From: Paraburkholderia flava
Lineage (GTDB): Bacteria; Pseudomonadota; Gammaproteobacteria; Burkholderiales; Burkholderiaceae
NCBI RefSeq assembly: GCF_004359985.1
Contig: NZ_SMRO01000002.1
Coordinates: 1,313,135-1,377,134 of the forward strand
Length of the DNA stretch: 64,000 nt
Direction: 5' to 3'
The notes under the pieces are model-generated. The model was not told the origin of the DNA and searched no databases. It saw nothing but the letters and a program-made list of their open reading frames with translations. This document shows, piece after piece, positions 36,293 to 45,600 of the stretch (its first letter is position 1; every line of letters begins with the position of its first letter). Both the position numbers and the translations under genes were made by a program.

Positions 36293-36942
36293 GCTTCGTC
36301 CTTGCGTGCAGGTGCGGCGAGCGGACTATCGAACGACAGCGCGTGGTGTTCGCGCCGGGTGAGTGCGGGGGGCAGCGCGGCAGTCTGGCTTGCTACCGCT
36401 GCGTGATATTCGGGCGGCGCAAAAAGGCGCAGCACTTCCGGCACGGGTTCGGCTTCGAGATCGGCAACGGTGCCGTTGGCGCCGCTTTCCAGTTTGCCGA
36501 AGATTTTCTCAAGCGTGCATTCGCCGGACAGCAGCGTCTCGAGCGAACGGGCTTCGTCGTTTTCGCCGTGCGATTGCCAGCCGTCCCCGGCATTGTCCGC
36601 GGCTGCGGACGTCGGCGGTTCGTCCGGTTGTCCGATCCATGAACCGGACAACGACGCATGCGGATCGGTCAGTGCGCGCCAGTATTGCGCGTGCAGACCT
36701 TGCACGATATCGCTTGCATGCTCCATATCGTCGGTGGTGGGCAGGAACGCGGTCTTGCCCTGTCCGTCGTTGCCGATCAGTTCAAGTATTGCCGCATCGC
36801 CATCGCGCGCGCTGGACGACGTCGCGCGCGCGATGTGCTCGTAGGAGTCGCGCTCGATCCTTCGATGAGCCGATCCGGACAGTACAGGTTCGATGTCAGG
36901 CATATGAGGCTGGCGGCGCCACGGCAGACGAAGTGAGCGCAT
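36289..36942 (-). CDS. tagK: Type VI accessory protein, TagK-like
   Basis: A 217-residue protein. The C-terminal part (VLRLFAPPEYHAAVASQTAA, LPPALTRREHHALSFDSPLA) resembles the TagK domain found in Burkholderia T6SS loci. The N-terminal half is Ser/Asp-rich and variable. Function in the machine is unknown. First gene of the minus-strand T6SS operon. Confidence 0.7.
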   Translation of the reverse strand: MRSLRLPWRRQPHMPDIEPVLSGSAHRRIERDSYEHIARATSSSARDGDAAILELIGNDGQGKTAFLPTTDDMEHASDIVQGLHAQYWRALTDPHASLSGSWIGQPDEPPTSAAADNAGDGWQSHGENDEARSLETLLSGECTLEKIFGKLESGANGTVADLEAEPVPEVLRLFAPPEYHAAVASQTAALPPALTRREHHALSFDSPLAAPARKDEA

Positions 36943-37477
36943 GGAGAAATTCGTGGGCGATAAAGACTCATTTTAAGCACGATGGGATTCTTTTCGTTCA
37001 TCGAAATTCGAATAATCATCGTAATTAATGTGAAGAATTATGAATTAAGTTAAATGTCGTGAATTTATTGGATTGAGTGTTAAATATTTGAAATTCTTTA
37101 TTTCTCTGTGATTGTCTTTTTGGAGTTGACTGGCGATTTGTTGGCGATGCTGTTTCCATTGATAAGCACTGGTTTGTGCGATTTTTCCGGGGCTCGAAAG
37201 GGGGAATGTTAAAACCATATGCCGAACGGACAACGTTTTTCACATTGCCAGGCTCGGATCCGTTTAATGCTCATATCGTCGTCTACCTGATTCGTTTGTG
37301 GCATGTATGATCGATTCCATCAATGCGACTCAAAACAAATAAGATCGATTAAAGATAATTGGCGTTTTAAAGGCAGAACGCCAATGCCAGGAGTTGTGGT
37401 GACGTATCTGGACAGAGTTCATTCGGGTCCAGACGTCAGCTCACCGCTCACGTTGCAGTAACCAATCAGGGGAAAGG
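36943..37477. other. AT-rich intergenic region between divergent T6SS operons
   Basis: 535 bp, strikingly AT-rich against its surroundings. Two short minus-strand frames (around 37025-37243) are open but look non-coding. It must contain the promoters of tagK-tssA and of the clpV remnant. I found no convincing sigma-54 or sigma-70 site. Confidence 0.5.
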
Positions 37478-37810
37478 ATGACGATTTCGCGCCAGGTGCT
37501 GTTCGGCAAGCTCGGTGTTCTGCTCTATCGCGGTATCGAATCGGCTACCGGTTTCTGCAAGCTGCGTGGCAACCCGTATGTTGAGCTTGTTCACTGGCTG
37601 CACCAGATGTTCCAGCAGCCCGACAGCGACCTGCGCCGGATCGTGCGCCACGCGGCGATCGACAGCGACGTGCTCGAACGCGACTTCGCCCGCGCGCTTG
37701 CCGCATTGCCGGCTGGGGCGAGTTCGATCAGCGACTTTTCCTGGCACATCGAGGCTGCCATCGAGCGCGCGTGGGTACGGGCGATCGCACGGCAGTGGAC
37801 TGGTGGTTGA
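37478..37810 (+). pseudogene. clpV: Truncated ClpV (TssH), N-terminal ~98 codons only
   Basis: The frame opens like a T6SS ClpV: ISRQVLFGKLGVLLYRGIES, FCKLRGNPYVELVHWLHQMF and SSISDFSWHIEAAIERAWV. After codon ~99 the homology stops abruptly and only 11 foreign codons remain before a TGA. Full-length ClpV is ~880-950 residues with two AAA+ modules, all missing here. Without them the protein cannot disassemble contracted sheaths. Confidence 0.88.
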
Positions 37811-40677
37811 CGAACGATGCGGTGCTGATCGACACGGCGGGTTATTACACGGTTCATGGGACTTCAGTCGACGAACGAAGTCACGACGAGCTGATGCAAC
37901 TCGCTACGCGTCTGACGGCTGCTATCGATACGCGTCTGCAGGACGAATACGACACCGGCAAGCGCCGTCGGCTGGCGGCGTTGCCCGAGGAGTTCGACGC
38001 ACTAATCCGACCGCTCGACGACCTGGTCGAACGGCTGTTCCTGGATTCCCGTTACGACGATACCCAGTTGCATTCGACATTGCGCGGCGTGTACTTCACG
38101 AGCGCATCGCAAACGGGCGATGAAATCGCGGCGGACCGTCATACGGTCGCACGGCGACTGGCTGCAGATCCGGAAGCGTTGACCGAAGCGTCGGCCGATG
38201 CTGCGCGACGCCCGGAAGGCAACCAGAGCTTTTTCCTGCACGATCTGTTCACGAAGATCGTGTTTCCCGAAGCGCATCTCGTCAGCCCCAATCTGCGTTG
38301 GGAATATCGTTTCCGGATGCTCAGGTTTGTCGGTCACGCGCTGGCGCTACTGCTGTTCGTGTGGCTTGCCGTCGGCCTGCGCGTGAGCTTCGGCAATAAC
38401 AGCGATTATCTGCGCGTGGAGGGTCGCAAGGTGCAGGCGCTAACCGCGCATGTCACCCAGTTCTACAAGGCACCTAAACCCGAAGGCGCGCCCGACACAC
38501 TGACCGAAGCGCGCTATCTGCCGACCTTTCCGACTCTCGATCTGTCCGATCCAGACAGCACGTGGCGCTACGGTCTGTACACGCCGCCGGACATCGTGAC
38601 CGAAAGTCACCGCACATACGATGCACTGGAAGACAACCTGCTGCTGCCGCAAATCGTGCATCGAATGGAGGATGTGATTTCGCAGGCCGTCGCGACCAAG
38701 GACTCGAAAACCGCCTACGACGCGCTGCGCGTTTACCTGATGCTTTACGACAAGGCGAAATTCAACGCTGCCGACGTGAAGGCCTGGGTACTCGACGACT
38801 GGGCGAAAACCGACAGTGCGGCGATCTTCGGCGGCCGGGCATCGATGATCGATCACGTTCAGCAGCTGTTCTCCGGTGAGCGAATCGTACAGTCGCCGTT
38901 GATCCGCAACGATGCGATGATCCAGCAGGCCCGCGCGTTTCTCGACGGCAGCAACGCGACGGATCGTCTCTATGAACGCGCGAAGTCCGCGATGCTGAAA
39001 GAAGCACCGGACGAATTCACGCTGCTGCGCGCGGTCGGGCCGCAAGCCGGGACCGTGTTCACGCGGGCGAGCGGTCAGCCGCTGTCGCGCGGGGTGCCGG
39101 GTCTGTTCACGTTCGATGGCTACCGGAACCTGTTCGACAAACGCCTGGGAGAATTCGTGCAGGCCGCACGCGATGACGATGCGTGGGTGATGGGACGTTC
39201 GTATCTCGCGGGGCCGTCCGCTGCGGCTCAAAAAAAAACAGCTGAGATCGTGAGCGGCGCAACCGGAAGGGACGATGCGCTGACCGAAGCGGTGCGTCGC
39301 GAGTATCTGATGGAGTACGCACAGCAATGGGATAGTTTTCTCGGTGACCTCCGGACCGTGAGCGGCACGAGCCTGGCGTTCAATCTGCAGGTGCTGCGTA
39401 GCTTCGCCGCACCCGATTCGCCGCTTGCGCGTCTGGCGCGTGCAGCGGTTCGCGAAACGACGCTGACGCAATCGGTGTCCGGTTCGGATGGTTCTTTTCT
39501 GCAGAAGGCGGCTGACCAGATAAACCAGAAGACGGACAAGGCGCTCGGCATTCGCGCATCCGAACGCGTCGAGCGTGAACTCGTCGACAATCGCTTCGCG
39601 GCGCTGCGCGAAGTCGTCACCGGAAACGCCGATACGCAGGCCAGTCCGCAAGCGGCGGCCGCGCAGGCGGGCAAGACCGGCCTCAACGGCGTGACCAATC
39701 TGCTGAACGACTACTACACGGCACTGACTGTTTCGGACAACGCGTTGTCGAACAACAGCATGCCGCCGGCGAGCGATACGGCGGCGAAACTCAAGATGAC
39801 CGCCGACACGATGCCGGCACCGTTCCGGGAGGTCTTGCTGCAGCTTGCCGCGGACGGTTCGCACGAAGTCAATCAGGGTATCGGACAGCTGCTGTCGCGC
39901 GAGATGCAGGCGGTGGTCGGCGATACGTGCCGGCTCACGATCGAGGGCAACTATCCGTTTTCACCCGAGAGCAAGCGCGACGTCAGCATCGACGACTTCA
40001 CGCGCGTGTTCGCACAGGACGGCGTGATCGACGATTTTTTTGCGAAGACCCTTGCACCGTTCGTCGATACTTCTGCGAAGCCGTGGCGCTACCGCACATT
40101 GCCGGGCGCTACGGAGCCTGTGCAGGGACCCGATCTCGAGCCGTTCGAACACGCGAAGGCGATTCGCGACGTCTTCTTCAACGATCCGGGTCACAAGCAG
40201 CTGGCGTGGAAAGCGGACATCCGCATTCCCGAACTCGATCCGACCGTGACGAGCCTGTCGCTCGATATCGACGGGCAGACGTCGCTTTATCAGCACGGTC
40301 CGGTGGCGCCTTTCACTGTGACGTGGCCGGGACCGCGCGGCGGCGTGCATGCGGAGATCACCGCGAGTCCACGTATCCGGCCCGATACGTCGACGATCTC
40401 GACCGACGGGCCGTGGGCACTGATGCGTCTGCTTCAGGCGGGTCATGTGGTCGAGACGGCTACGCCAGGACGCACGCGCGTCGCGTTCGACTTTGATGGT
40501 CGCAAGGCAGTGCTCGATATTGCCAGCACCGGCAGCGTTGCGAATCCGCTGACGAGCGATGTGTTGAAGACGTTTCGCTGTCCGTCGTCGATGCCGGTGT
40601 TTAATCTGCCGGATAGTGGGCCGCCGCCGGGGTTGCCGCGTGGGGTGGTGCCGGGGAGTGGGGGCGCTTCTCGGTGA
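37771..40677 (+). pseudogene. tssM: N-terminally truncated TssM (IcmF)
   Basis: The frame joins mid-gene at GTGDRTAVDWWLTNDAVLID, which is the Walker B region of TssM, and runs intact for 968 residues. One membrane helix follows (LRFVGHALALLLFVWLAVGL, ~190-210), then the long periplasmic part and the normal C-terminus (VFNLPDSGPPPGL). The first two membrane helices and the Walker A loop, roughly 250-300 residues, are absent. A GTG at 37771 could serve as start only by chance. TssM anchors the membrane complex; this form should not insert correctly. Confidence 0.85.
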
Positions 40678-40905
40678 ATGGAGGCGTGTGTGGATTTGCT
40701 TGGAGGCCTGTTCCAAAGCCGCGTCCGGCTTTTGGTTTCTTTCGCGGTTGCCGCGCGGCCACTCAAGGTGGCGGAGCGGGGTCATCAATCCGTTACTTGA
40801 AGTCGCGCTGTCGATTAGCTGGTGGACGACGATATCGCGTGGGGAAGAGCGAAGAGCCGATGTTTTGAAGTGATCGTGTCGAATTAGCGGGTGTGCTTGA
40901 TCGCA

Positions 40906-41409
40906 TTAACAATCCTCCATTAATTTTTCAAAATCATCTCCCGGCATGAGGCCGTCGATAAAATCTTGCAGGGAGGGAGCGATAAATTTGATGACTTCTC
41001 GATCATCGTCGTCTACTTCGTCTCTGTCGAGAAGATAAATTGCGCAGCCACTGAATTTCATGAGAAGTGGAAAGCCGCTTACATCAAATCCGAAAGGAAT
41101 GTACTCATCCTTCTCGAACAATTTTTGATCGTCTGTGTAGCTCGTGTAGTTTGCTTCTAAGGTTGACCCATCTGGTGTCGAAGTATATTTTATGGGATAA
41201 AATCCATTAAACGTCACTCCATTTGCGTCGCAAGGGTCGACGCCTTTGGGAACGTAGTACATTTTGTGGCAGTCTGGAAAGCCACCATTTTCTTTTAAAT
41301 AATGTTGGCGCAGTCTGGCCGGAATTTTGATTTCAAACTCTCTCTCGAAATCGATGAGATCATCTTCGGATAGGGGTTGTGCCGGATTGATTAATTTAAG
41401 TTTTATCAT
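40906..41409 (-). CDS. SMI1/KNR4 (SUKH) family immunity protein
   Basis: A 167-residue acidic protein with the SUKH pattern: LSEDDLIDFEREFEIKIPAR, HYLKENGGFPDC, IPFGFDVSGFPLLMKFSG and a C-terminal FIAPSLQDFIDGLM. SUKH proteins neutralise nuclease and other polymorphic toxins. No cognate toxin is adjacent, so it is an orphan immunity gene. A 228-bp stretch to its left, up to tssM, holds no gene I can support. Confidence 0.85.
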   Translation of the reverse strand: MIKLKLINPAQPLSEDDLIDFEREFEIKIPARLRQHYLKENGGFPDCHKMYYVPKGVDPCDANGVTFNGFYPIKYTSTPDGSTLEANYTSYTDDQKLFEKDEYIPFGFDVSGFPLLMKFSGCAIYLLDRDEVDDDDREVIKFIAPSLQDFIDGLMPGDDFEKLMEDC

Positions 41410-41525
41410 GATTTTATTTTGATTATTCTCGTGGCTTCTGAATTTCGTTATCCAAACCCTCTCGACGGAAAGTGCGCGAACACCGGATGTGTCATATTTT
41501 GTTTCGCTATCTTCGTGTCTTTGTT

Positions 41526-42146
41526 CTACTGAAAAGAAAGTGATCGATATTTAAAATTTTCATCGATCTTCTTAAATTCGATTCCTTTCATTTTATTGCG
41601 TTCAGCGCTATCCTTGAATCTCTGCGTGCAGACACGCTTGTTGCCGATTTCCGGTGCCATAAAAAAGGGTGGCTTCTCAGATTCATTAAATGCGATATTT
41701 TCCAGCATATCGTATTCCGGTATTTCTGGGAAAAATCTGTTCATCTCATAATTTTTTCCGTCGAGCGTCATCATCCTGGCATGAGAGGTTTGGCTCGCGT
41801 CCACGATGGAAATAAATCTATTCAAAAGGAGGAAATGAAAAATTCCATCGAGCTTATCTCCATTAAGGATTATTCTTAGAGGAGCTAGTTGGCAATCAAC
41901 GCTCTGTTCGTGACAAAGATCTGCGAATTTCTGACTCACAATCGGAGTCACATTTCTGAAGTAATCGAAATCCAGTCTTTTAAGACGCTTCCATTTGATG
42001 TTCATATGAAATTCAGTATCTATTTTCTGCGCAATAGATACATTATTCCAGGGAAGCTGGATATCTGGTTGAAATTCGGCGCTCCCAACCCAGTCGTTGA
42101 GTTTTGCTGATACCACGTAAAGATTTTCTTTCGCGAATTCAGTCAT
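41526..42146 (-). CDS. Imm11/Imm43-like (DUF1629) orphan immunity protein
   Basis: A 206-residue protein resembling the Imm11 superfamily: MTEFAKENLYVVSAKLNDWV, an internal SQKFADLCHEQSVDCQLAPL and the late PEYDMLENIAFNESEKPPFF with FMAPEIGNKRVCTQRFKD. Its ATG overlaps the stop of a short toxin-like tail (ATGA), the same layout as the intact pair upstream. Much less GC-rich than the Rhs core, as expected for swapped tip-immunity cassettes. Confidence 0.75.
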   Translation of the reverse strand: MTEFAKENLYVVSAKLNDWVGSAEFQPDIQLPWNNVSIAQKIDTEFHMNIKWKRLKRLDFDYFRNVTPIVSQKFADLCHEQSVDCQLAPLRIILNGDKLDGIFHFLLLNRFISIVDASQTSHARMMTLDGKNYEMNRFFPEIPEYDMLENIAFNESEKPPFFMAPEIGNKRVCTQRFKDSAERNKMKGIEFKKIDENFKYRSLSFQ

Positions 42147-42202
42147 CCCGTTACCAGATCAACGTGGAAAGGACCATTCCCCGGTCTTGTTCTAACGTCG
42201 CT
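42143..42202 (-). pseudogene. Tail of a displaced Rhs toxin tip
   Basis: After an in-frame TAG at 42203, the frame reads SDVRTRPGNGPFHVDLVTG and stops in the TGA that overlaps the Imm11-like start. The 130 bp before it (to 42335) have no long frame. The phrase looks like the end of a polymorphic toxin and the overlap copies the toxin-immunity layout. Too short for certainty. Confidence 0.45.
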
Positions 42203-42335
42203 CTAGCCCGGAACCAAAGCGACGAATACCATCGAGGCTGATTTGATAGAGGCTTCGTACACTTTCAAGCTGCCTCTGATCGCTCTTTGTTTCGCCGAAA
42301 TTTGCGATCTAGGCAAGCACAAGCCGCGCTTGATC

Positions 42336-42665
42336 TTATTTCTCTTCACGTATTTTTTTTAAACCTTTTTCGAGTCGGGAAACATTTTCAATTTCTCCGC
42401 CTTTATCGATATAGGCTGACCAACCAGGGATGATTTTTTTGAAGAGTTCAAGCCCGTCAGGAGTTACATTGGACATTCTCAGAACAAAATCTTCCTTGAT
42501 CTTCCCACCTTCGTCAAAAGGATCTGCGTTAACAAGTAAATCGTTTTCTTTAAGGAAATTGAGAAGTGATGTCGATATTCTGATGATTTGATCGCGATAC
42601 GCGTCGCTCTTGTTCGCGGACAAGAGTACTGGGATGTTGTGCAAACTAAGATCTACCATGGTCAT
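42336..42665 (-). CDS. Cognate immunity protein of the Rhs tip
   Basis: A 109-residue protein of no family I recognise, opening MTMVDLSLHNIPVLLSANKS. Its ATG overlaps the TGA of rhs (ATGA), so it is translated together with the toxin; this position is the main evidence that it protects against the tip. No signal peptide, so it acts in the cytoplasm, which suits a DNA-cleaving toxin. Confidence 0.75.
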   Translation of the reverse strand: MTMVDLSLHNIPVLLSANKSDAYRDQIIRISTSLLNFLKENDLLVNADPFDEGGKIKEDFVLRMSNVTPDGLELFKKIIPGWSAYIDKGGEIENVSRLEKGLKKIREEK

Positions 42666-45600
42666 CTAGCCCTTATGACTCGTGAAACACCATCCACGGG
42701 GATTATTTCCCCAGTATTGGGATTCTTTGCAAAAGTACCGCCCATTTCCCGGATTCGCAACTCCTTGGCCAATTGGTCAAACTTAGGTGCCGTTTGGCTG
42801 GTAATTTCCACCGGACGCCAGACACCGTCTTGTCCTTTTACTACGAAGTCGACACGCCGTCTTTCCCCTGTGATCGGATCTTTGACCGACTTGCCGTTTG
42901 CATCTCTGAGGTACCGTTCGCTGAGAACGTTCTCTTTGCCGTACCGCTGCTCGAGAATGTCCTTTGCCCGAGCCTCTCGAGCAAGACCATCCTCCTTGTT
43001 CTTGATACACGCCCATCCCCATGGATCAATCCATACCAATGGATTGGGTGCGTACTGATACAGATTGAAGCCGCCCGCAAGGCTGATCGGGTCTTCATTG
43101 ATGAATCGTCCAACATCTGGATCGTAGAAACGGAACGTGTTGTAGTGCAGTCCAGTTTCACGATCGAGGTATTGTCCCTCGAATCGCAGGTTTTGCGGCA
43201 ACGGTACAGACCTGGCTGTGGGCATGGTCTGCCGCGACCCGTACGTCGAATCGGTTCGCTGTTCGAGTATCCACTCCTCCCGAACAGCACTCCCCCAAAC
43301 CTTATACTGCGCCTGCCACACCAGCCGACCCTCGGCATCCGTCAGTTCCTCGGGCAGCCCCGACACGTCGTTATGAAAGTAATAGACGTTCTCCGGCGCC
43401 GCTTCAACCGAACTATCGTTCGCCGCCTCCGCCGGCCGGCTGTCGATCCGGGCGAGCGGCACATAACTGTCCGGCTCATACAGGTAAGTGGCTTCATCAT
43501 CGCCGCGCCGTTCCTGCAGCAACCGCATGCCGTCCCACACGAAATCCGTACTCACGTAGCCGTTCGTCTTGCGGATACGCCGGCCCAGCGCATCGTATTC
43601 GAAGCGCACCGTCGAGATGCCGTTGCCTTCGACCGTCCTCACCTGCGTCAAGCGGTGCGCCGCATCGTAGACAAACTGCTGGTCCTTGCGTGGACCGTGC
43701 CCGCACAGCTTTCTCGATAGACGTCCGTAGACGTCGTATTCGAAGCGCTTGTCCTCGAACATCCTGAGCCGGTTGTGCTCGACGTAGCCGCCGGGATGAT
43801 CGCTCGACACGAGGTTGGCCGCCGCGTCCCAGCGAAACACTTCGGACGGCACGCCATTACCCACCGCCTGTTCGATACGACCAGTCGCGTCGTAGCGATA
43901 ACGCGTCTCGCCGTGGAGGAGGTGGGTCTTCTTCAATACCTCGCCGACCGGGTCGTATTGCCATTGCTTCTGCAGCAGCATCTCGTTCGATTCGAACGAC
44001 GCGCCGACCGCGCGAACGTCATGCGCGGTCCGTCGGCCGATCGCGTCGTAACCGTATCGGCTGGCGAGTTTTCCCTGAGTACGCGATATCTCGCGATGCA
44101 GATCGTCGCGCTCGATATCGGTCACGACCATACCGTCGAGGTTGATCTGATGCAGATGCCCGGAGCCGTAATACAGCCAGTTGATCGTGCGGCCGTCCTG
44201 CAATGCGGTCGCGACACGGTTGCCCAGTTCGTCGTACCGGTGGCCGAGTGCGCCCATTGGACCGCGCTCGCCCGTCACTTCGCCGCGAGGTCCGTAAGCA
44301 AGTTCGACGCGGTTCTGCAACGACAGGCCGCTACGCGAACGATTCCAGGTCTCAGCCTTCTTCAGTTGTCCCGTGTTGCTATAGACGTAGAGCCATCGCA
44401 ATCCGTCGACGTCCTTCGCAACGACACGTCCAAGTGCGTCGCGCTCGTATGCAGTGACGAGCGCTGACGACGTGTCCACGGCATCGGTTGTGCGGATGCC
44501 GTGGCCGCAAGCGTCATACTCGTAAGTCCGGCCGATTCCGTCGAGTCCCGTCTCCCGCACGACCTGATCGTTCCGGTCGTACGCGAAGCGATAGTTTTCG
44601 CGGTTTTCATTGGTGAGGGTGGCGATGCGGTATGCGCCGTCGTAGCCGAAGCGCACGACGCGACCGGCTGCATCGGTGCGCGCGGTGAGCAGGCCGCGCG
44701 GATTCAGTTCATAGCGCGTGCTGCGCTGGTTCGCATCGACGACTTCGACGAGCCGTCCCACGGTGTCGTAGCGAAATGCCTGACGCGCGCCGTCGGCGGC
44801 GACGACGGCCGTCACGCGGCCAATCGGATCGGCTTCATAAGCAGTTGCGTTGCCGGCCGCATCCGTGATGCGTGCGAGCGCACCGCGTGCGTCGTACACG
44901 AGGCGTGTCGTCTTGTTCGAGCAATCGGTGTACGCGGTCAGTTGCGCGCGGCGATTCCACTCGAGGTGTTTATAGCCACCACGCGCATCGCGAATGGTGT
45001 GAACGAGGCCGCGTTCGTCATAGTGATATTCGGTGCGGCCGCCTGCGGGATCGATCGCGACCGTGAGGTTGCCGCGGTCATCGTGCCGGTACGCATACCG
45101 GTGGTTCGCTGCATCCGTTTCTGCAACAGGTAGATCGAAGTAGCCGTTCCATTCGGTCTTTTCCGCGGCACCCAGTGCGTCGATCCGTTCGACGAGGCGT
45201 CCCAGATCGTCGTACTTGAAGCGGGTGACGCCGCCGTTGGGATCGGTGGCGCTGACCAGTTGCCGCAGATCGTTCCACTCGAGCCGCCACACATGGCCTT
45301 CGGCATCGGTGCACGCGGTGGGCTGGCGATCTTCGTTCCACTCCCAGCGCATCACACGGCCAAGCTGGTCGGTGACGGTCACGGTCCGACGTTCGACGTC
45401 CGCGTCGAACACATACGATTCGCCGTCGTCGGTCCAGTGGCGCACGACGCGCGCCTCTTTCCCGGTGCCTTGCCAAGCGTAGAAGCACTGCAGGCCGCCG
45501 GGTAGTACATGGCTCGTCATCAGGCCATGTTCGTAGGCGAAGCGGCGTGTCGTCTGGCCAGTGCGATCGGTGACGCTCGCGAGTTCGCCCGCATCGGTAT

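Noticed and set aside
37025..37243. Short minus-strand frames in the T6SS spacer
   Set aside because: Low-complexity products with no ribosome site; the region is simply AT-rich.
40616..40873. 85-codon plus-strand frame after tssM
   Set aside because: Begins inside tssM, lacks a ribosome site and resembles no protein.
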